Notes: a model not told the origin generated them from the letters alone. A DNA stretch of 64,000 nt from Verrucomicrobiota bacterium (GCA_022711435.1 JAKLFB010000001.1:124001-188000); one strand, 5' to 3'. Shown: positions 43,157-53,899, counted from the stretch's first letter. A program made the numbers and translations.

Positions 43157-44781
43157 CGGATCTTTTCCAGGAGCAGGGGGAGCAAATCGGCGATGGGAAT
43201 GCGGGTCTGCTGCATGGTGTCGCGGTCGCGCAAGGTGACGGTATCGCGCAGGGCGGGGGACTCGCCGAGGGTGTCGAAATCCACGGTGATGCCGAAGGGC
43301 GTGCCGGCCTCGTCCTGGCGGCGATAGCGGCGGCCGATCGCGCCGGACTCGTCGTAGAAGACCGTCATCCACGGGCGGAGCATGGCCTGGATCTGGCGCG
43401 CTTTCTGGACCAGCTCGGGCCGGTTCTTGAGGAGGGGGAACACGCCGGCCTTGATCGGGGCGATCCGCGGGTGGAACCGCATGACCACGCGCAGCTCGGG
43501 CTTGCCCTTCTCGTCGGGAACGGATTCCTCGTGGTAGGCGTGGCAGACGAGCGCGAGGACGAGGCGGTCGACGCCGGCGCTGGGCTCGATCACGTGCGGC
43601 ACGTATCGGGCGCGGGTTTCCTCGTCGAAATACTCCATGGACTTGCCGCTGAACTGCTGGTGTTGAGCGAGGTCGAAATCGCCGCGCGCGGCGATGCCTT
43701 CGAGCTCCTGAGTTCCGAAGGGGAACTTGTAGAGGAGATCGACGGTGGCTTTGGCGTAGTGGGCGAGCTCGTCGGATTTCTGCCAGTAGATCTCGATGGA
43801 ATCGCGGGACAGGCCGATGTGCTCATACCAGCGGATGCGCTGGTCGACCCAGTATTGATGCCATTCGCGCCAGCCCCACCAGGGCAGGGGGTTGGGGGAG
43901 GGCGCGAGGCTCTCTCCCGAGGGCCGCCCAGGGGCGCGCTGGGCGATCTCGTCGGGCCGGATGAAAAACTCGAGCTCCATCTGCTCGAACTCGCGCGAGC
44001 GGAAGGTGAAATTGCGGGGGTTGATCTCGTTGCGGAAGGCCTTGCCGATTTGGCAGATGCCGAACGGCACCTTCTGCCGGGAGACCTCGAGCACGTTCTT
44101 GAATTGGGCAAAGATGGCCTGGGCAGTCTCGGGGCGGAGATAGGCGATGTTCTCCTCGCTCTCGACCGGACCGACGAAGGTCTTGAACATGAGGTTGAAC
44201 GGGCGCGGCTCCGTGAGGAGGCTGCCGTTCTCGGGATTGTATCGGGTGGTCTGGCTGACGGACTCGCGGCGTTCGTCCAGGAGGGACGGGTTTTGGACAT
44301 TGCGCCGCTGGTAGAACTCGCGGGCGATCTTGCGGGCGTATTCAGGGTGTTTTTGGGGTGGGATGAGGACCGAATAAGGTTCGGCGCAGACTTGGCCGGA
44401 GGACTCATCCCGGGCGCCGGAGTAGGAATAGACGTCGCCGGACTGCGGTTCGATCTGGTCGGCCCGGTAGCGTTTCCGCGTGAGGAGGCAATCGACCATG
44501 GGATCGCTGAACGTGCGGGTGTGGCCGCTGGCCTCCCAGATCCGCGGGTGCATGATGATGCTCGCCTCGAGGCCGACGACGTCATCGCGTTCCTGGGTCA
44601 GGGAGCGCCACCAGCATTCCTTGACGTTTCGTTTGAGCTCGGCCCCCAGCGGACCGTAATCCCAAAAGCCGTTGATGCCTCCGTAAATCTCGGAGGATTG
44701 AAAGATGAAGCCGCGCCGTTTGCAGAGGGAAACAATCTTCTCCATCCGCTCGTTGGCCTGGGATTCGTTTTGGACCGACAT
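43153..44781 (-). CDS. glyS: Glycyl-tRNA synthetase, dimeric (eukaryote/archaeal-type) class II
   Basis: 542 residues. Class II motifs are visible: GFIFQSSEIYGGINGFWDYG at the start, YLRPETAQAIFAQFKNVLEV, ICQIGKAFRNEINPRNFTFR (motif 2) and PHVIEPSAGVDRLVLALVCH (motif 3); an anticodon-binding domain follows (FHPRIAPIKAGVFPLLKNRP, then AGTPFGITVDFD). It is the single-chain homodimeric form, not the alpha/beta tetramer. A short insert rich in Pro/Gly/Trp (SLAPSPNPLPWWGWREWHQY) lies in the middle. The gene starts 196 bp from the divergent subtilisin gene. Confidence 0.95.
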   Translation of the reverse strand: MSVQNESQANERMEKIVSLCKRRGFIFQSSEIYGGINGFWDYGPLGAELKRNVKECWWRSLTQERDDVVGLEASIIMHPRIWEASGHTRTFSDPMVDCLLTRKRYRADQIEPQSGDVYSYSGARDESSGQVCAEPYSVLIPPQKHPEYARKIAREFYQRRNVQNPSLLDERRESVSQTTRYNPENGSLLTEPRPFNLMFKTFVGPVESEENIAYLRPETAQAIFAQFKNVLEVSRQKVPFGICQIGKAFRNEINPRNFTFRSREFEQMELEFFIRPDEIAQRAPGRPSGESLAPSPNPLPWWGWREWHQYWVDQRIRWYEHIGLSRDSIEIYWQKSDELAHYAKATVDLLYKFPFGTQELEGIAARGDFDLAQHQQFSGKSMEYFDEETRARYVPHVIEPSAGVDRLVLALVCHAYHEESVPDEKGKPELRVVMRFHPRIAPIKAGVFPLLKNRPELVQKARQIQAMLRPWMTVFYDESGAIGRRYRRQDEAGTPFGITVDFDTLGESPALRDTVTLRDRDTMQQTRIPIADLLPLLLEKIR

Positions 44782-44791
44782 AAAGTGGGTA

Positions 44792-44820
44792 AATCATTGC
44801 GAATGGGCGGATAAAGTCAA
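44792..44820 (-). promoter_or_regulatory. Possible promoter of the glyS operon
   Basis: Minus strand: TTGACT (44820-44815); AATGAT at 16-bp spacing (or ATGATT at 17) ends about 10 bp before the start codon. The -10 is weak. Confidence 0.35.
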
Positions 44821-44977
44821 GCGACGTATGCCCTTGCCGATCAGGCCAAGGCGGGCTACAGTAAAGTTACTGGTGTCGGTTCAATTGAAAACAATGCCAG
44901 GATGCGCCGGGTTGGGATGCGTTTGCGGCCCGGGAGGAGGGGGTATGTGTTCCGACGGCGCCCGAGAAAGGTTCTTT

Positions 44978-46690
44978 ATGCAGATTTGGACGACAATGAA
45001 GCGATCGAGCATGTACATGGCCGGGGTTTTATTGGCTGTGGGCACAGGGCTGCCCGCACAGGCTGAGCCGGAAACGGATGCGCCGGCCCCGGATCGAGTG
45101 ATCGTGAAGTTCAAACCGGTGGGGATTGCCGGACAAGGGGCCTTGAACGCCGAAAACGCGCGCCGGGCCGTCGGGGCACGTTTTCTTCGGAAGTTTCACC
45201 GCATTCCGAACCTCGAGGTCTGGGAGTTGCCGCCGCAGCAGGGGGTGGATCAAGCGATCCGGCGGCTGCAAGCCAGCCCGCTGGTCGAGTACGCCCAGCC
45301 CGATTACCGCTATCAGGTCGCAGACGTCACGCCGCTGATCCCCAACGACTACTGGTACACGACCCTCTGGCATTACAACAACACTGCGGCCGGATCGGAT
45401 CGGACGCTGGATGCCGACATCGACGCTCCCGAAGCGTGGGCGGTCACCACCGATGCGAGCCAGGTGATTGTGGCAGTGATCGACACGGGAATGACGTTGA
45501 TCGATGCCGCTCACACGATCCCGCATCGGGATCTGCAGGGCAACCTGTGGCAAAACCCAGCCGAAGCCGCCGGGGCGCCTGGCGTTGACGACGATAGCAA
45601 CGGCTACGTGGACGACATCTACGGGATCAATGCCATCACAGGCACAGGCGATGTGTATGACGATCACTTTTCCGGGTTGGGGGTGGCCAGCCACGGAACC
45701 CATGTGGCCGGGTCGATCGGCGCGATGGGGAACAACGGGCCGGCGTATGAAAGCGACGTGGTCGGGATCGGATGGAGCGCGAGAATCATGCCGCTCAAAT
45801 TCCTCAACTCGAGTGGATTCGGAGCGCTATCCGATGCCGTCGAGTGCATCGATTATGCCATCGCCAACGGGGCGCAGATCATCAATGCGTCCTGGGGCGC
45901 AACGACCTTCGATCAGGCATTGCTGGATGCGATCACAGCGGCGCGCGATGCGGGGATTCTGTTTGTGACGGCGGCGGGCAACAGCGGGGTCGACATCGAT
46001 GTGACGCCTCATTACCCGGCGTCGTTCAATGTCGAGAACATTGTGGCCGTGGCGGCGACGGGGTATAATGACGAGCTGGCGTTGTTTCCGAACAGCAAGA
46101 AGCTGTCGAACTACGGGAGGAACACCGTCGATCTGGGGGCGCCGGGCCTGCGGATTCTTTCGACGGTCAACCCGAACGTTTGGGGAGCCAATGTGGGCTG
46201 GCTCGATGGGACATCCATGGCAGCTCCCCAGGTGAGCGGGACTTGCGCGCTGCTCTGGAGCTATGTCGCCAGCCAAAACCCCACCTATCAGCAGATCCGG
46301 GACCAGGTGCTCGCCACCGTGGATGTCCCCACCTACAATGCCTCCATTGATCCTGCGACTTACATCACTGACAAGACGATCACCGGCGGCAGGGTAAACA
46401 CCTTCAAGGCCCTGACGGGCCTGTTCGCGCCGACAGGCTTCACGGCGGCGCCGATGGGGCGGCTGGCGACCCTCAATTGGGATGACACGAACCTGGTGGA
46501 ATCGGGGTACGAGATTTGGCGGTCGAGCTCGATGACGGGGGCGTTTTACCTGGTGGAGACCGTGGTTGCGAACACAACGACCTATGCCACCGGGCCGCTG
46601 GCCAAGGGCCACTATCGCTTTTTTGTGCGCGCAATTAACGCGCATGGCGCCCCGGTTGATTCGGCGATCGCCACCGTGCGGATCAAGTGA
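44978..46690 (+). CDS. Secreted S8 subtilisin-family protease
   Basis: 570 residues; the start has AGAAAGG about 7 bases upstream (a second ATG lies 18 bp further). After the signal peptide, residues about 35-110 form an I9-like propeptide (DRVIVKFKPVGI, then LVEYAQPDYRYQ). The catalytic triad is in VIVAVIDTGM (Asp), ASHGTHVAGSIG (His) and LDGTSMAAPQVSGTCALLWS (Ser), with the oxyanion Asn in FVTAAGNSGVD. The last 90 residues form an FN3-like domain (ATLNWDDTNLVESGYEIWRS). It should degrade proteins outside the cell. A strong hairpin follows the gene. Confidence 0.93.
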   Translation: MQIWTTMKRSSMYMAGVLLAVGTGLPAQAEPETDAPAPDRVIVKFKPVGIAGQGALNAENARRAVGARFLRKFHRIPNLEVWELPPQQGVDQAIRRLQASPLVEYAQPDYRYQVADVTPLIPNDYWYTTLWHYNNTAAGSDRTLDADIDAPEAWAVTTDASQVIVAVIDTGMTLIDAAHTIPHRDLQGNLWQNPAEAAGAPGVDDDSNGYVDDIYGINAITGTGDVYDDHFSGLGVASHGTHVAGSIGAMGNNGPAYESDVVGIGWSARIMPLKFLNSSGFGALSDAVECIDYAIANGAQIINASWGATTFDQALLDAITAARDAGILFVTAAGNSGVDIDVTPHYPASFNVENIVAVAATGYNDELALFPNSKKLSNYGRNTVDLGAPGLRILSTVNPNVWGANVGWLDGTSMAAPQVSGTCALLWSYVASQNPTYQQIRDQVLATVDVPTYNASIDPATYITDKTITGGRVNTFKALTGLFAPTGFTAAPMGRLATLNWDDTNLVESGYEIWRSSSMTGAFYLVETVVANTTTYATGPLAKGHYRFFVRAINAHGAPVDSAIATVRIK

Positions 46691-46733
46691 GGCAGCAATA
46701 CTCGGCACGGTAATTGCTTGAATGGTATCGACA

Positions 46734-46761
46734 GGCTCCGGCAGGGAGACCTGCCGGAGCC
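46734..46761 (+). terminator. Perfect 12-bp hairpin with GAGA tetraloop
   Basis: GGCTCCGGCAGG (46734-46745), loop GAGA, CCTGCCGGAGCC (46750-46761), 44 bp after the protease stop. GNRA-type loop; no T-run follows, so it may also protect the 3' end or attenuate expression of the downstream gene. Confidence 0.6.
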
Positions 46762-46819
46762 GGCATAGCCCTCTGGATGAGGGCGGCGAGGCAGATGTGG
46801 ATAGAAAGGGTAGCAGACG

Positions 46820-47932
46820 ATGATGAACGGCAAGAAATTCTCGGTGGCGGCGATGGCGGGATTGCTGGCGGTGGGGGTGGTGTCGCCGATGAGGGCGTCC
46901 GGGCACATCACGATCACCTCCGACGACATGTTCAATCAGATCGGGCAATGGTATCGGCAATACGCCAACGCGAGCGACATGGACGCCACAGGTCTGGCGG
47001 GGACAGTGGGAGGACCGCAGGTCTGGAATTTTGCGGCGGGCCCCCAGGATCTGGTGTATCGGTTTGACATCGTGGACCGGTTGGATGGGGGGCATGGGGC
47101 CGATTTTCCCGATGCCGCCTTTGCGGAGCGCAAGACCAACGAATCGACTTCGGCCCAGTCGTGGATGTATCTCAAGCAGGCGCCGGGATCGGGCCGGGCG
47201 AACTATGGCTTTTACGATCCGGCTTTCTCTGCGACGATGCCGTCGACGCCCTTTGCGTCGCCGATCGTGGATTTTCCGGCGTCGATGGCGATGGGGAACA
47301 GCTGGAGTGTGGGGACGAGTTTCGAGACGGAGGTCGACGTTCTGGGGATGTTCGTGTGGCCGGCGCGAATTCTATACAGCGCGAGCGCCACCGTGGACGC
47401 CCATGGAATCATCAACCTGCCGGGGATCGGTTTCTCAGATTGCCTGCGGATCAACGAGATAGCCACCTACGTGGTTGAAGTCGATGCGTTCGATGACGGG
47501 GAGGAGGGCGAGCCGTTGGAGAGCCTGGACCCCAACTACCAGTATTTCACGACGTATTACGTGCGGAACTATTACTGGCTGTGCAAGGAGAAGGGGATCG
47601 TGGCGCAACTGACGTCGCCGCAGGAGACGGCTCCTCCTGCGGACGGATTCCCGATTGCGGCGCAATTCGTGCGGACGTTCGAGCTGCACCACCCGGTCAT
47701 CGAGAATCCCCCCGGGGCGGTGACGAACTTGACGATCACAGTGACGGGCGGGAGGGCGCTGCTGACGTGGTCGAAGCCGGCTTATGCGAGCCGGTTCGTT
47801 TTGCAGGCAACCGCCGAGCCAGGGCCGCAGGCGGTCTGGGAAACCCTGACCAACACGACGGCCAATTTTTATGTGGACGAGAGCCCGAGCACGGTCTTGC
47901 GCCGCTGCTATCGGGTGGAAAGCCAGAAATGA
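46820..47932 (+). CDS. Secreted protein of unknown function with a C-terminal FN3-like domain
   Basis: 370 residues. A signal peptide ([20 protein letters not shown]) precedes a beta-rich domain opening with [20 protein letters not shown] and containing [20 protein letters not shown] and [20 protein letters not shown]. The last 80 residues resemble the FN3-like segment of the neighbouring protease ([20 protein letters not shown], ending [10 protein letters not shown]). No catalytic motif is seen. Its stop overlaps the start of a pseudopilin gene (ATGA), so the pair is translated together and may be exported or assembled together; that link is inference. Confidence 0.75.
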   Translation: MMNGKKFSVAAMAGLLAVGVVSPMRASGHITITSDDMFNQIGQWYRQYANASDMDATGLAGTVGGPQVWNFAAGPQDLVYRFDIVDRLDGGHGADFPDAAFAERKTNESTSAQSWMYLKQAPGSGRANYGFYDPAFSATMPSTPFASPIVDFPASMAMGNSWSVGTSFETEVDVLGMFVWPARILYSASATVDAHGIINLPGIGFSDCLRINEIATYVVEVDAFDDGEEGEPLESLDPNYQYFTTYYVRNYYWLCKEKGIVAQLTSPQETAPPADGFPIAAQFVRTFELHHPVIENPPGAVTNLTITVTGGRALLTWSKPAYASRFVLQATAEPGPQAVWETLTNTTANFYVDESPSTVLRRCYRVESQK

Positions 47933-48762
47933 ATCCGGGCCGGGAGCGCGGGTTTACGCTGATCGAGCTGCTGGTGGTGATTGCCATCATCGCGATCCTG
48001 GCATCGCTGCTGTTGCCGGCCCTGACCCGGGCGCATAGCGTGGCCCGGAGCGTGAAGTGCAAGGCCAATCTCCGCCAGATCGGCCTGGGGATCATCTCGT
48101 ACGTCAACGATCAGAACCACTATCCGGTCTACAATTTCGATCCGATGGCCGAGCAAGTGAACGAGTACTGGCCCGAGAAGATCCGCTCCTACACGGCCAA
48201 TGGGTGGACCAACAAACTTTACCGGTGTCCGGACTACCGGGGTCTGACGGTCGATGGGAATGACAATGCGGTGCCGCTGGGGAGCTACGGCTATAACGCG
48301 AACGGGACCCAGTTCCACGGGAGCGATCTGGGATTGGGGGGCGTCTACAGCAAGATGTATATCGAGGGCGATCCCGACAGCCAATGGGAGGGCGAGATTC
48401 GGATTCCCGAATCGAAAGTGCGCAAGCCGAGCGAGATGATCGCGGTGGGGGACGCCAACCTGATCTGGGTAGCCGCGCCGGTGCTGCGTCTCCTCTACGA
48501 TCAGGAGGGAGCGGACAACTACAGCGGGATGGCCATGATCGATATCAACTATCGGAACTTTGTGCAGAAGCCCGGCGGGCCGGGCCGGTCAGGGATCGTC
48601 GATGCCACTCGCAAGCGCCATCATTACCAGCACAACCTGCTGTTTTGCGACGGCCATGTCGAGCAGATCCGGGAGGAGCGGCTGTTCGAGGTGTCGGATG
48701 GAGCCCTGCGGAGGTGGAACAACGACCACGAAGCTCACGCCGACCTGCTCAAGTATCCGTAG
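47929..48762 (+). CDS. Pseudopilin-like secreted protein with H-X9-DG motif (second copy)
   Basis: 277 residues. MNPGRERG precedes the prepilin signal [20 protein letters not shown] and then [20 protein letters not shown]. The C-terminal motif is [12 protein letters not shown], an exact H-X9-DG. The body (YRCPDYRGL, then [14 protein letters not shown]) is typical of the DUF1559-like set. The start overlaps the previous stop. No secretion-machinery genes are nearby. The ending ([19 protein letters not shown]) resembles other members that carry a W-x-x-D-H-E tail. Confidence 0.85.
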   Translation: MNPGRERGFTLIELLVVIAIIAILASLLLPALTRAHSVARSVKCKANLRQIGLGIISYVNDQNHYPVYNFDPMAEQVNEYWPEKIRSYTANGWTNKLYRCPDYRGLTVDGNDNAVPLGSYGYNANGTQFHGSDLGLGGVYSKMYIEGDPDSQWEGEIRIPESKVRKPSEMIAVGDANLIWVAAPVLRLLYDQEGADNYSGMAMIDINYRNFVQKPGGPGRSGIVDATRKRHHYQHNLLFCDGHVEQIREERLFEVSDGALRRWNNDHEAHADLLKYP

Positions 48763-48835
48763 GATCGACAGGAGGCAAGACCCGGGCGGGGCGGGCCTGC
48801 GCGGTCGCTGATTGCTGCAAAAAGAGGGGGGCGGT

Positions 48836-49894
48836 TTACCGCTGGCTTTCGAGCATCCCGAGGCGCCAGGGAATGCCGCCGTAGCCGGTGCTGCGGTATT
48901 CCTCGTCGCTTGCGCCCTGGTAGAGAAACCGGATGCGGCCCGGGTTGATCTCCATCCGCTCATCGATGCCGGCGCGGATGAGTTCGCCATGGCTGAAGTT
49001 GTCGGTCCAAGGGACGTCGAGCTGGACGTTGGCGGGTGCGGCGAAGGAGTGCTCGATGGAATCGGCCAGGGGGCGCCAGGGGCCTTCGAGGCGGTCGGCC
49101 AGGTAGGCTTTGTAATAGCGGCGGGCCTTGCCTTGGGCTTCGACGATCGTCAGGTACCGATTCAGCCCTTGGAGCCGGTAGGTGTGAGAAGCCTCGAAGA
49201 GGTCGGCTCGAAGAGCGAGTTGCTGGCTGGACCATCCAAGGGGGAAATCAGCCAGGCGCGTCTCCCGCCGCCACAGATGGCCGTCCAATGAAGTGTAGAA
49301 CAGATGGGCTTTCTCGGTGTCAGCGATCACCCAGAAATCGAGCCACTTGGGTTTCGCGGGCGCGTTGGTCACCATGGGCTGCGGCGGCGTCCAGGATTTC
49401 GGATCGGCCAGGCGCCTGGTGGTGGAAAAGCACGGACCGAAAGGTGGCTGCCGGCTCGAGTCGGCCAGCTGATAGATGAGGTACCATCGGCGGTGCGGGG
49501 AGAAAAAGAAGACCTGCGGGGCGCAATAATACTGGCTGTGGAGGGCGAGGACATGCCGGGGCGCTTGGTTGGCCTCCGCCCAGCTGACGAAGTTGAGGTA
49601 TTCGATGTCGACCCGGCCGGACTTCATGCGGACGGTGGCGAAAACGTGCCAGCGTCCATCGGCGAACACGACGGTTGGATCCTTGATGGCGATGTGCGGA
49701 TCGGGCGCGCTGCGATCGGGGCCGACATCGACGATGGGGCCGGAGGATTTCCAGGCGAAGCGGCCGTCGGTCCAGGCGGGTGATGGCTGGCGGGTGGCCG
49801 GCTCAGAGGCGGCAACCCCAGAGGCGCCGCTTCCGGCTGCCAGGGCGATGCCGCTGACAGCCATGAGGGGCGCCAGCCATGGCATCCATCGCAT
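48836..49894 (-). CDS. GH62 alpha-L-arabinofuranosidase
   Basis: 352 residues from the ATG at 49894 with an Ala-rich signal peptide (MRWMPWLAPLMAVSGIALAA); longer starts run into nonsense. The GH62 five-bladed propeller is recognisable: AWKSSGPIVDVGPDRSAPDP, IKDPTVVFADGRWHVFATVR (catalytic base Asp), VDIEYLNFVSW, YCAPQVFFFSPHRRWYLIYQ, KWLDFWVIADTEKAHLFYTS, LFEASHTYRLQGLNRYLTIV (Glu candidate for the acid), and NVQLDVPWTDNFSHGELIRA. It would release arabinose side chains from arabinoxylan. It faces the L-fucose cluster and probably belongs to the same glycan-use region. Confidence 0.85.
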   Translation of the reverse strand: MRWMPWLAPLMAVSGIALAAGSGASGVAASEPATRQPSPAWTDGRFAWKSSGPIVDVGPDRSAPDPHIAIKDPTVVFADGRWHVFATVRMKSGRVDIEYLNFVSWAEANQAPRHVLALHSQYYCAPQVFFFSPHRRWYLIYQLADSSRQPPFGPCFSTTRRLADPKSWTPPQPMVTNAPAKPKWLDFWVIADTEKAHLFYTSLDGHLWRRETRLADFPLGWSSQQLALRADLFEASHTYRLQGLNRYLTIVEAQGKARRYYKAYLADRLEGPWRPLADSIEHSFAAPANVQLDVPWTDNFSHGELIRAGIDERMEINPGRIRFLYQGASDEEYRSTGYGGIPWRLGMLESQR

Positions 49895-50036
49895 CGTTCG
49901 TCCACAACGACGGCTATGAGCCGCTGGGTGTGAGTCGCTGCCGCCCAGGTAGCGCGGCGGACATGGACAATGGTCTCTGGCTCGCCCCCTGACACCGGCG
50001 GCGGCGTGTGGGTTCATGGCGGACTGTGGATTGGGC

Positions 50037-51857
50037 TCAGACTTTGCGATAGAGCGGGCCGAAGTTGGCGCAGGCGCGAAAATCGGCGCTTTCGAGGTCT
50101 TTGGTGCCGAAGTGGACCCAGGCGGAAGGCCGGAACACGCGCTCGTCGGCGACGTTGTGGAGGCAGACAGGGATGCGGAGCAGCGAGGCCAGGGCGATGA
50201 GGTCAGCGCCGATGTGGCCATAGCTGATGACGCCATGGTTGGCGCCCCAGGCGTTCATGACGGAGTAGACGTCCCGGAATGGGCCCTGGCCGGTGAGGTC
50301 GGGGACGAACCAATGGCTGGGCCAGGTCGGGTCGGTCCGCTCTTCGAGGACGGTGTAGATTTCCTCGGGCAGATCGACGATCTGGCCTTCGGCGATCTGG
50401 AGGGCGGGTCCGAACCCCTTGACGAGGTTGAGGCGGAACATGGTAGCGGGGAGCTGGGCGCGGGTGCCGTAGCAGGAGGAGTAGCCTCCGCCGCGGAAAT
50501 ACCCGTGGTTGGCGGGGGGCCAGGTGGTGGCTTCGAGGCAGGCGAGGGCCTCGGCGGGGGTGATCTCCCAGAACGGTTTGAGGGCGGCCCGTCCGTCGTT
50601 GGTCTGGCGGCCGCAGCCGTCGAGGGCGGCGGCGCCGGAATTGATGAGATGCAGAAGGCCGGGCGCGGCGGCCCCGGTGAGATCGTGGCCGGTGACTCGG
50701 CGGACGGCATCCGGGCTCCAGTAGGTCCGGACATCGGCGAAGATCTGCGCGGTATCGGTCAGCAGGTGGCCGAACAGCATGCCGGCGCCGTTGAGGCTGT
50801 CGTTCTCGGTGGCGACGAGGTAGGGCTGGCGGATGCCGTTCCAGTCGAACGATGAATTGAGCATCGCTTCGAGGAAGTCGCCATTGGGGTAGTGGTCGGT
50901 CCACTGGCGCTGGCCCTGGAAGCCAGCGACGATGGCATTGTGGCCGAGAGCTTCCTCGCCGAAGCCGAGCCGTGCGAGGCGGGGATTGCCGACCATGAGA
51001 TCGCGGACGATCAAGGCGCACTGAACGACGAACTGCCATTCCCACTCCTTGCGCTGGCGACGGCGGCGGACGGCGTTGCGATCGGCGCCTTCGGGGCAGT
51101 GCCTGCGCACCCAGGCATAGGCGCGCTCGAACTCGCCGGCGTCGTAGATCTTCTCGTCGATGCGCCGGAGCAGCTCCGTCGAGTCGATGCACTCGACGCG
51201 CATGCCGAGGTAATCCTCGAAGAAATCGTGGTTGACGATCGAGCCGGCGATGCCCATCGAGACTCCGCCGATCGAGAGGTAGGACTTGCCGCGCATGGTG
51301 GCGGCGGCCAGGCCGGCCTTGACGAACCGGAGGATCTTCTCGCGGACATCGGCCGGGATCCGGGTGTCGCCGGCATCCTGGACGTCGCGTCCGTAGATTG
51401 TGAATGCGGGCAGGCCTTTCTGGGTGTGGGCGGCGCTGACGGCCGCGAGATACACGGCCCCGGGTCGCTCGGTCCCGTTGAAACCCCAGATCGCTTTGGC
51501 TGTCATCGGATCCATGTCCATGGTCTCGGAGCCATAGCACCAGCAGGGCGTGACCGAGAGGGAGACGCCCACGCCGGCTTTGCGGAACTGTTCGGCTGCC
51601 CGAGCCGCTTCGCCGACGCCGCCGATGCAGGAGTCGGCCACGACGCACTCGACGGGCAGCCCGCACGAGTGGCGCAGGCTGGACTCGATGAGGCGCGCGA
51701 CCGAGCGCGCCAGGGCCAGGGTGGGTTTCTCGAGCGATTCGCGGATGCCCTTGCGGCGTCCGTCGATCACGGGGCGGATCCCGACCTTGGGCAGATCGCC
51801 GATGAGGCGGTTCACAGGAGCGTTGAGTTTCATGGAGATTCGAGTACTGGCTTTCAT
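50037..51857 (-). CDS. fucI: L-fucose isomerase
   Basis: 606 residues, matching E. coli FucI closely along the whole length: [75 protein letters not shown], then [20 protein letters not shown]. The Mn2+ ligands are in [10 protein letters not shown] (Glu) and [12 protein letters not shown] (Asp), with the His in [11 protein letters not shown]. It converts L-fucose to L-fuculose in the cytoplasm. The start could be at 51857 or 51833; both lack a strong Shine-Dalgarno. It lies 13 bp downstream of the fucosidase gene, giving release plus isomerisation of fucose in one transcript. Fuculokinase and aldolase genes are not in the window. Confidence 0.95.
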   Translation of the reverse strand: MKASTRISMKLNAPVNRLIGDLPKVGIRPVIDGRRKGIRESLEKPTLALARSVARLIESSLRHSCGLPVECVVADSCIGGVGEAARAAEQFRKAGVGVSLSVTPCWCYGSETMDMDPMTAKAIWGFNGTERPGAVYLAAVSAAHTQKGLPAFTIYGRDVQDAGDTRIPADVREKILRFVKAGLAAATMRGKSYLSIGGVSMGIAGSIVNHDFFEDYLGMRVECIDSTELLRRIDEKIYDAGEFERAYAWVRRHCPEGADRNAVRRRRQRKEWEWQFVVQCALIVRDLMVGNPRLARLGFGEEALGHNAIVAGFQGQRQWTDHYPNGDFLEAMLNSSFDWNGIRQPYLVATENDSLNGAGMLFGHLLTDTAQIFADVRTYWSPDAVRRVTGHDLTGAAAPGLLHLINSGAAALDGCGRQTNDGRAALKPFWEITPAEALACLEATTWPPANHGYFRGGGYSSCYGTRAQLPATMFRLNLVKGFGPALQIAEGQIVDLPEEIYTVLEERTDPTWPSHWFVPDLTGQGPFRDVYSVMNAWGANHGVISYGHIGADLIALASLLRIPVCLHNVADERVFRPSAWVHFGTKDLESADFRACANFGPLYRKV

Positions 51858-51870
51858 CTGGGTGGATGGA

Positions 51871-53607
51871 TTATTTCGATGGAGTCAAGCGAATGGATTT
51901 GAGATTGACGGGTCTCCAGCCGGTCCGGACCGGTTGGACTCTGAGGGTCGTGCGGCCGGGCGCGGCGATTTCGAGCGTGCCGGCGGGAACCGTCCGGTAG
52001 CGGGTGTAGTCGCCGGTATTGGGAAAGGAGACACGAAGGGTCTGGCCGTCAAGGCGGATTTCGAACGCGGCCTGGCCGACGCTGGCGACATCGACGGCCA
52101 CGTCGAACCGGCCCGGCTGGTTCACGAGAAACAACCAGTCCGCCCCATCGCCTGGATCGGTCCAGTAACCGAGGTTATCGTGCGCGTCTTCGTAGCGGAT
52201 GGTCTTGCCATGGAGGGTGGCTTCCGAAGCCGGCAGCGTGACGGATCCGTCCGACGCCTGGATCTGTCCTGGAGACGGCTTGATATCGGGGGCGCCCTGA
52301 ATGCGAAGCACGATGGTCGATGAAATGGGATCCGGCGCGGAAGCGGGCAGCGAGATCGTGAGGCCGTCCGGGCCGGCCTGGGTGGGAAGGGAAACGCCGT
52401 TGGCCATCAGAGTTGCGGAGGTGACGGGGCTCTTCAGGCCGGGCACCAGCAGGCGCCCATCCGGGGGCCATTGGAACACGTGGAGGTAGAGCGTCGCGCC
52501 GTCCGGAGCGATTTTCTTGGTGCAGCGGCCCCAAGGCAACTTTTTGAACGGGCTCGACGTGGTGCCATAGATCGCCTCGCCGTTGACCTTCATCCATGCG
52601 CCCACTTCGCGGAGGCGCTGGATGGATGGGGCGGGTATGACGCCCTCGGGGGTGGGGCCGACATTGAGCAGGTAGTTGCCGCCTTTGCTGACGATATCGA
52701 TCAGGTTGCGCACGAGGGTTTCGGCGGATTTCCAGTTTTGATCGTAGCTCTTGTAGCCCCAGGTGCCGTTGAGGGTCATGCAGGTCTCCCAATCCCGATC
52801 GGCGAAACCGGTGGCGGGGATGCGCTGCTCGGGCGTCTCGGTGTCTCCGGAGAAGCCGCCGCCGAGGCGGTTGTTGGTGATGAGGCCGGGCCGGAGGGCC
52901 GTGAGCGCGTAGAGCGGCGCCGCCCGCTCGGGGGTTGTCCAGGTGGGAGTGTCCCACCACAGGATGTCGGGCTGATAGCGCGTGAGGATTTCGCGGACCT
53001 GGGGCGCAGCGATCTCCTTCAGGTAGCGATCGAAATTGCCGCGGTGGGCGGGGTCCCAGCCTTGGCCTTCCTGGAGACGCGCCTTGGCGCCGCCGGGATG
53101 GGTCCAATCCTGGGCCTGGGAGTAATAGAGGCCGAACCTGAGCCCTTGCTCGCGGGCGGCCTGGGCCAACGGCCCGATGAGATCCTTGCCATACGGGGTG
53201 GCGTCCTCGATGTCCCAATCCGTCACTCCGGAGGGGAAAAGGGCGAAGCCGTCGTGGTGTTTGGACGTGATGACGATGTAGCGCATGCCGGCGTCGCGGG
53301 CGAGTTGGGCCCAGGCGGCCGGGTCGTATCGGACGGGATTGAACTGGCGGGCGAAGGCGCGGTATTCGGCCACGGGGATCTCGGCATTGCGCATGATCCA
53401 CTCGCCGATGCCGGGGATCTGCCGGCCCTGGTAAGTGCCCGCCGGGACGGCGTAGACGCCCCAATGGATGAACATGCCGAACTTGGCATCGCGCCACCAT
53501 GCCATGCGGGCATCGCGCTGCGCTCGGGTTTCGACAGGAACATCGGCCCCCAGGGCGGGCGCCAAGAGGGATTGGAGAATCCACAGAGATGCCAATATGC
53601 GCTTCAT
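51871..53607 (-). CDS. GH29 alpha-L-fucosidase, secreted
   Basis: 578 residues with a signal peptide ([20 protein letters not shown]). The GH29 core is clear: [56 protein letters not shown], and the nucleophile region [32 protein letters not shown] and [20 protein letters not shown] complete the fold. The last 150 residues contain a beta-sandwich ([20 protein letters not shown]) like a carbohydrate-binding module. It would cut fucose from fucosylated glycans or algal fucoidan fragments and feed FucI, encoded just downstream. Confidence 0.93.
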   Translation of the reverse strand: MKRILASLWILQSLLAPALGADVPVETRAQRDARMAWWRDAKFGMFIHWGVYAVPAGTYQGRQIPGIGEWIMRNAEIPVAEYRAFARQFNPVRYDPAAWAQLARDAGMRYIVITSKHHDGFALFPSGVTDWDIEDATPYGKDLIGPLAQAAREQGLRFGLYYSQAQDWTHPGGAKARLQEGQGWDPAHRGNFDRYLKEIAAPQVREILTRYQPDILWWDTPTWTTPERAAPLYALTALRPGLITNNRLGGGFSGDTETPEQRIPATGFADRDWETCMTLNGTWGYKSYDQNWKSAETLVRNLIDIVSKGGNYLLNVGPTPEGVIPAPSIQRLREVGAWMKVNGEAIYGTTSSPFKKLPWGRCTKKIAPDGATLYLHVFQWPPDGRLLVPGLKSPVTSATLMANGVSLPTQAGPDGLTISLPASAPDPISSTIVLRIQGAPDIKPSPGQIQASDGSVTLPASEATLHGKTIRYEDAHDNLGYWTDPGDGADWLFLVNQPGRFDVAVDVASVGQAAFEIRLDGQTLRVSFPNTGDYTRYRTVPAGTLEIAAPGRTTLRVQPVRTGWRPVNLKSIRLTPSK

Positions 53608-53899
53608 AGCTGCCTTCGAGATTCAACCATCACGGCTCGAATATGAACGGGTGAGAGGGGAAAGGCAAGCGGCGGGGTGGAGTGCCTGCGGCTGCCGCCA
53701 GGCACCGCTGCGGACGGTGACGCCCACGGTCCGGAAGGTTGGGAGCGGGGCGTCCTGGTTCGCGGCGGGTGCTCAAAAAGGCTTGTAAAATGCGCCGGCC
53801 GCCATAATTTAGCGTGGTAATTTACACAGGATCCGCCAGCCCAGGCCATTGCTTCGGCGATAGCCGGGCTTCATCCATGAACGGGCCTGTTGAACGCCG
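53608..53899. other. Divergent intergenic region with a near-palindromic hairpin
   Basis: 292 bp between the fucosidase and a pseudopilin gene. It contains a hairpin at 53682-53705 (GTGCCTGCGGC facing GCCGCCAGGCAC, one bulge) and a short AT-rich stretch near 53800-53830 that may hold promoters. No gene is recognised. Confidence 0.5.
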
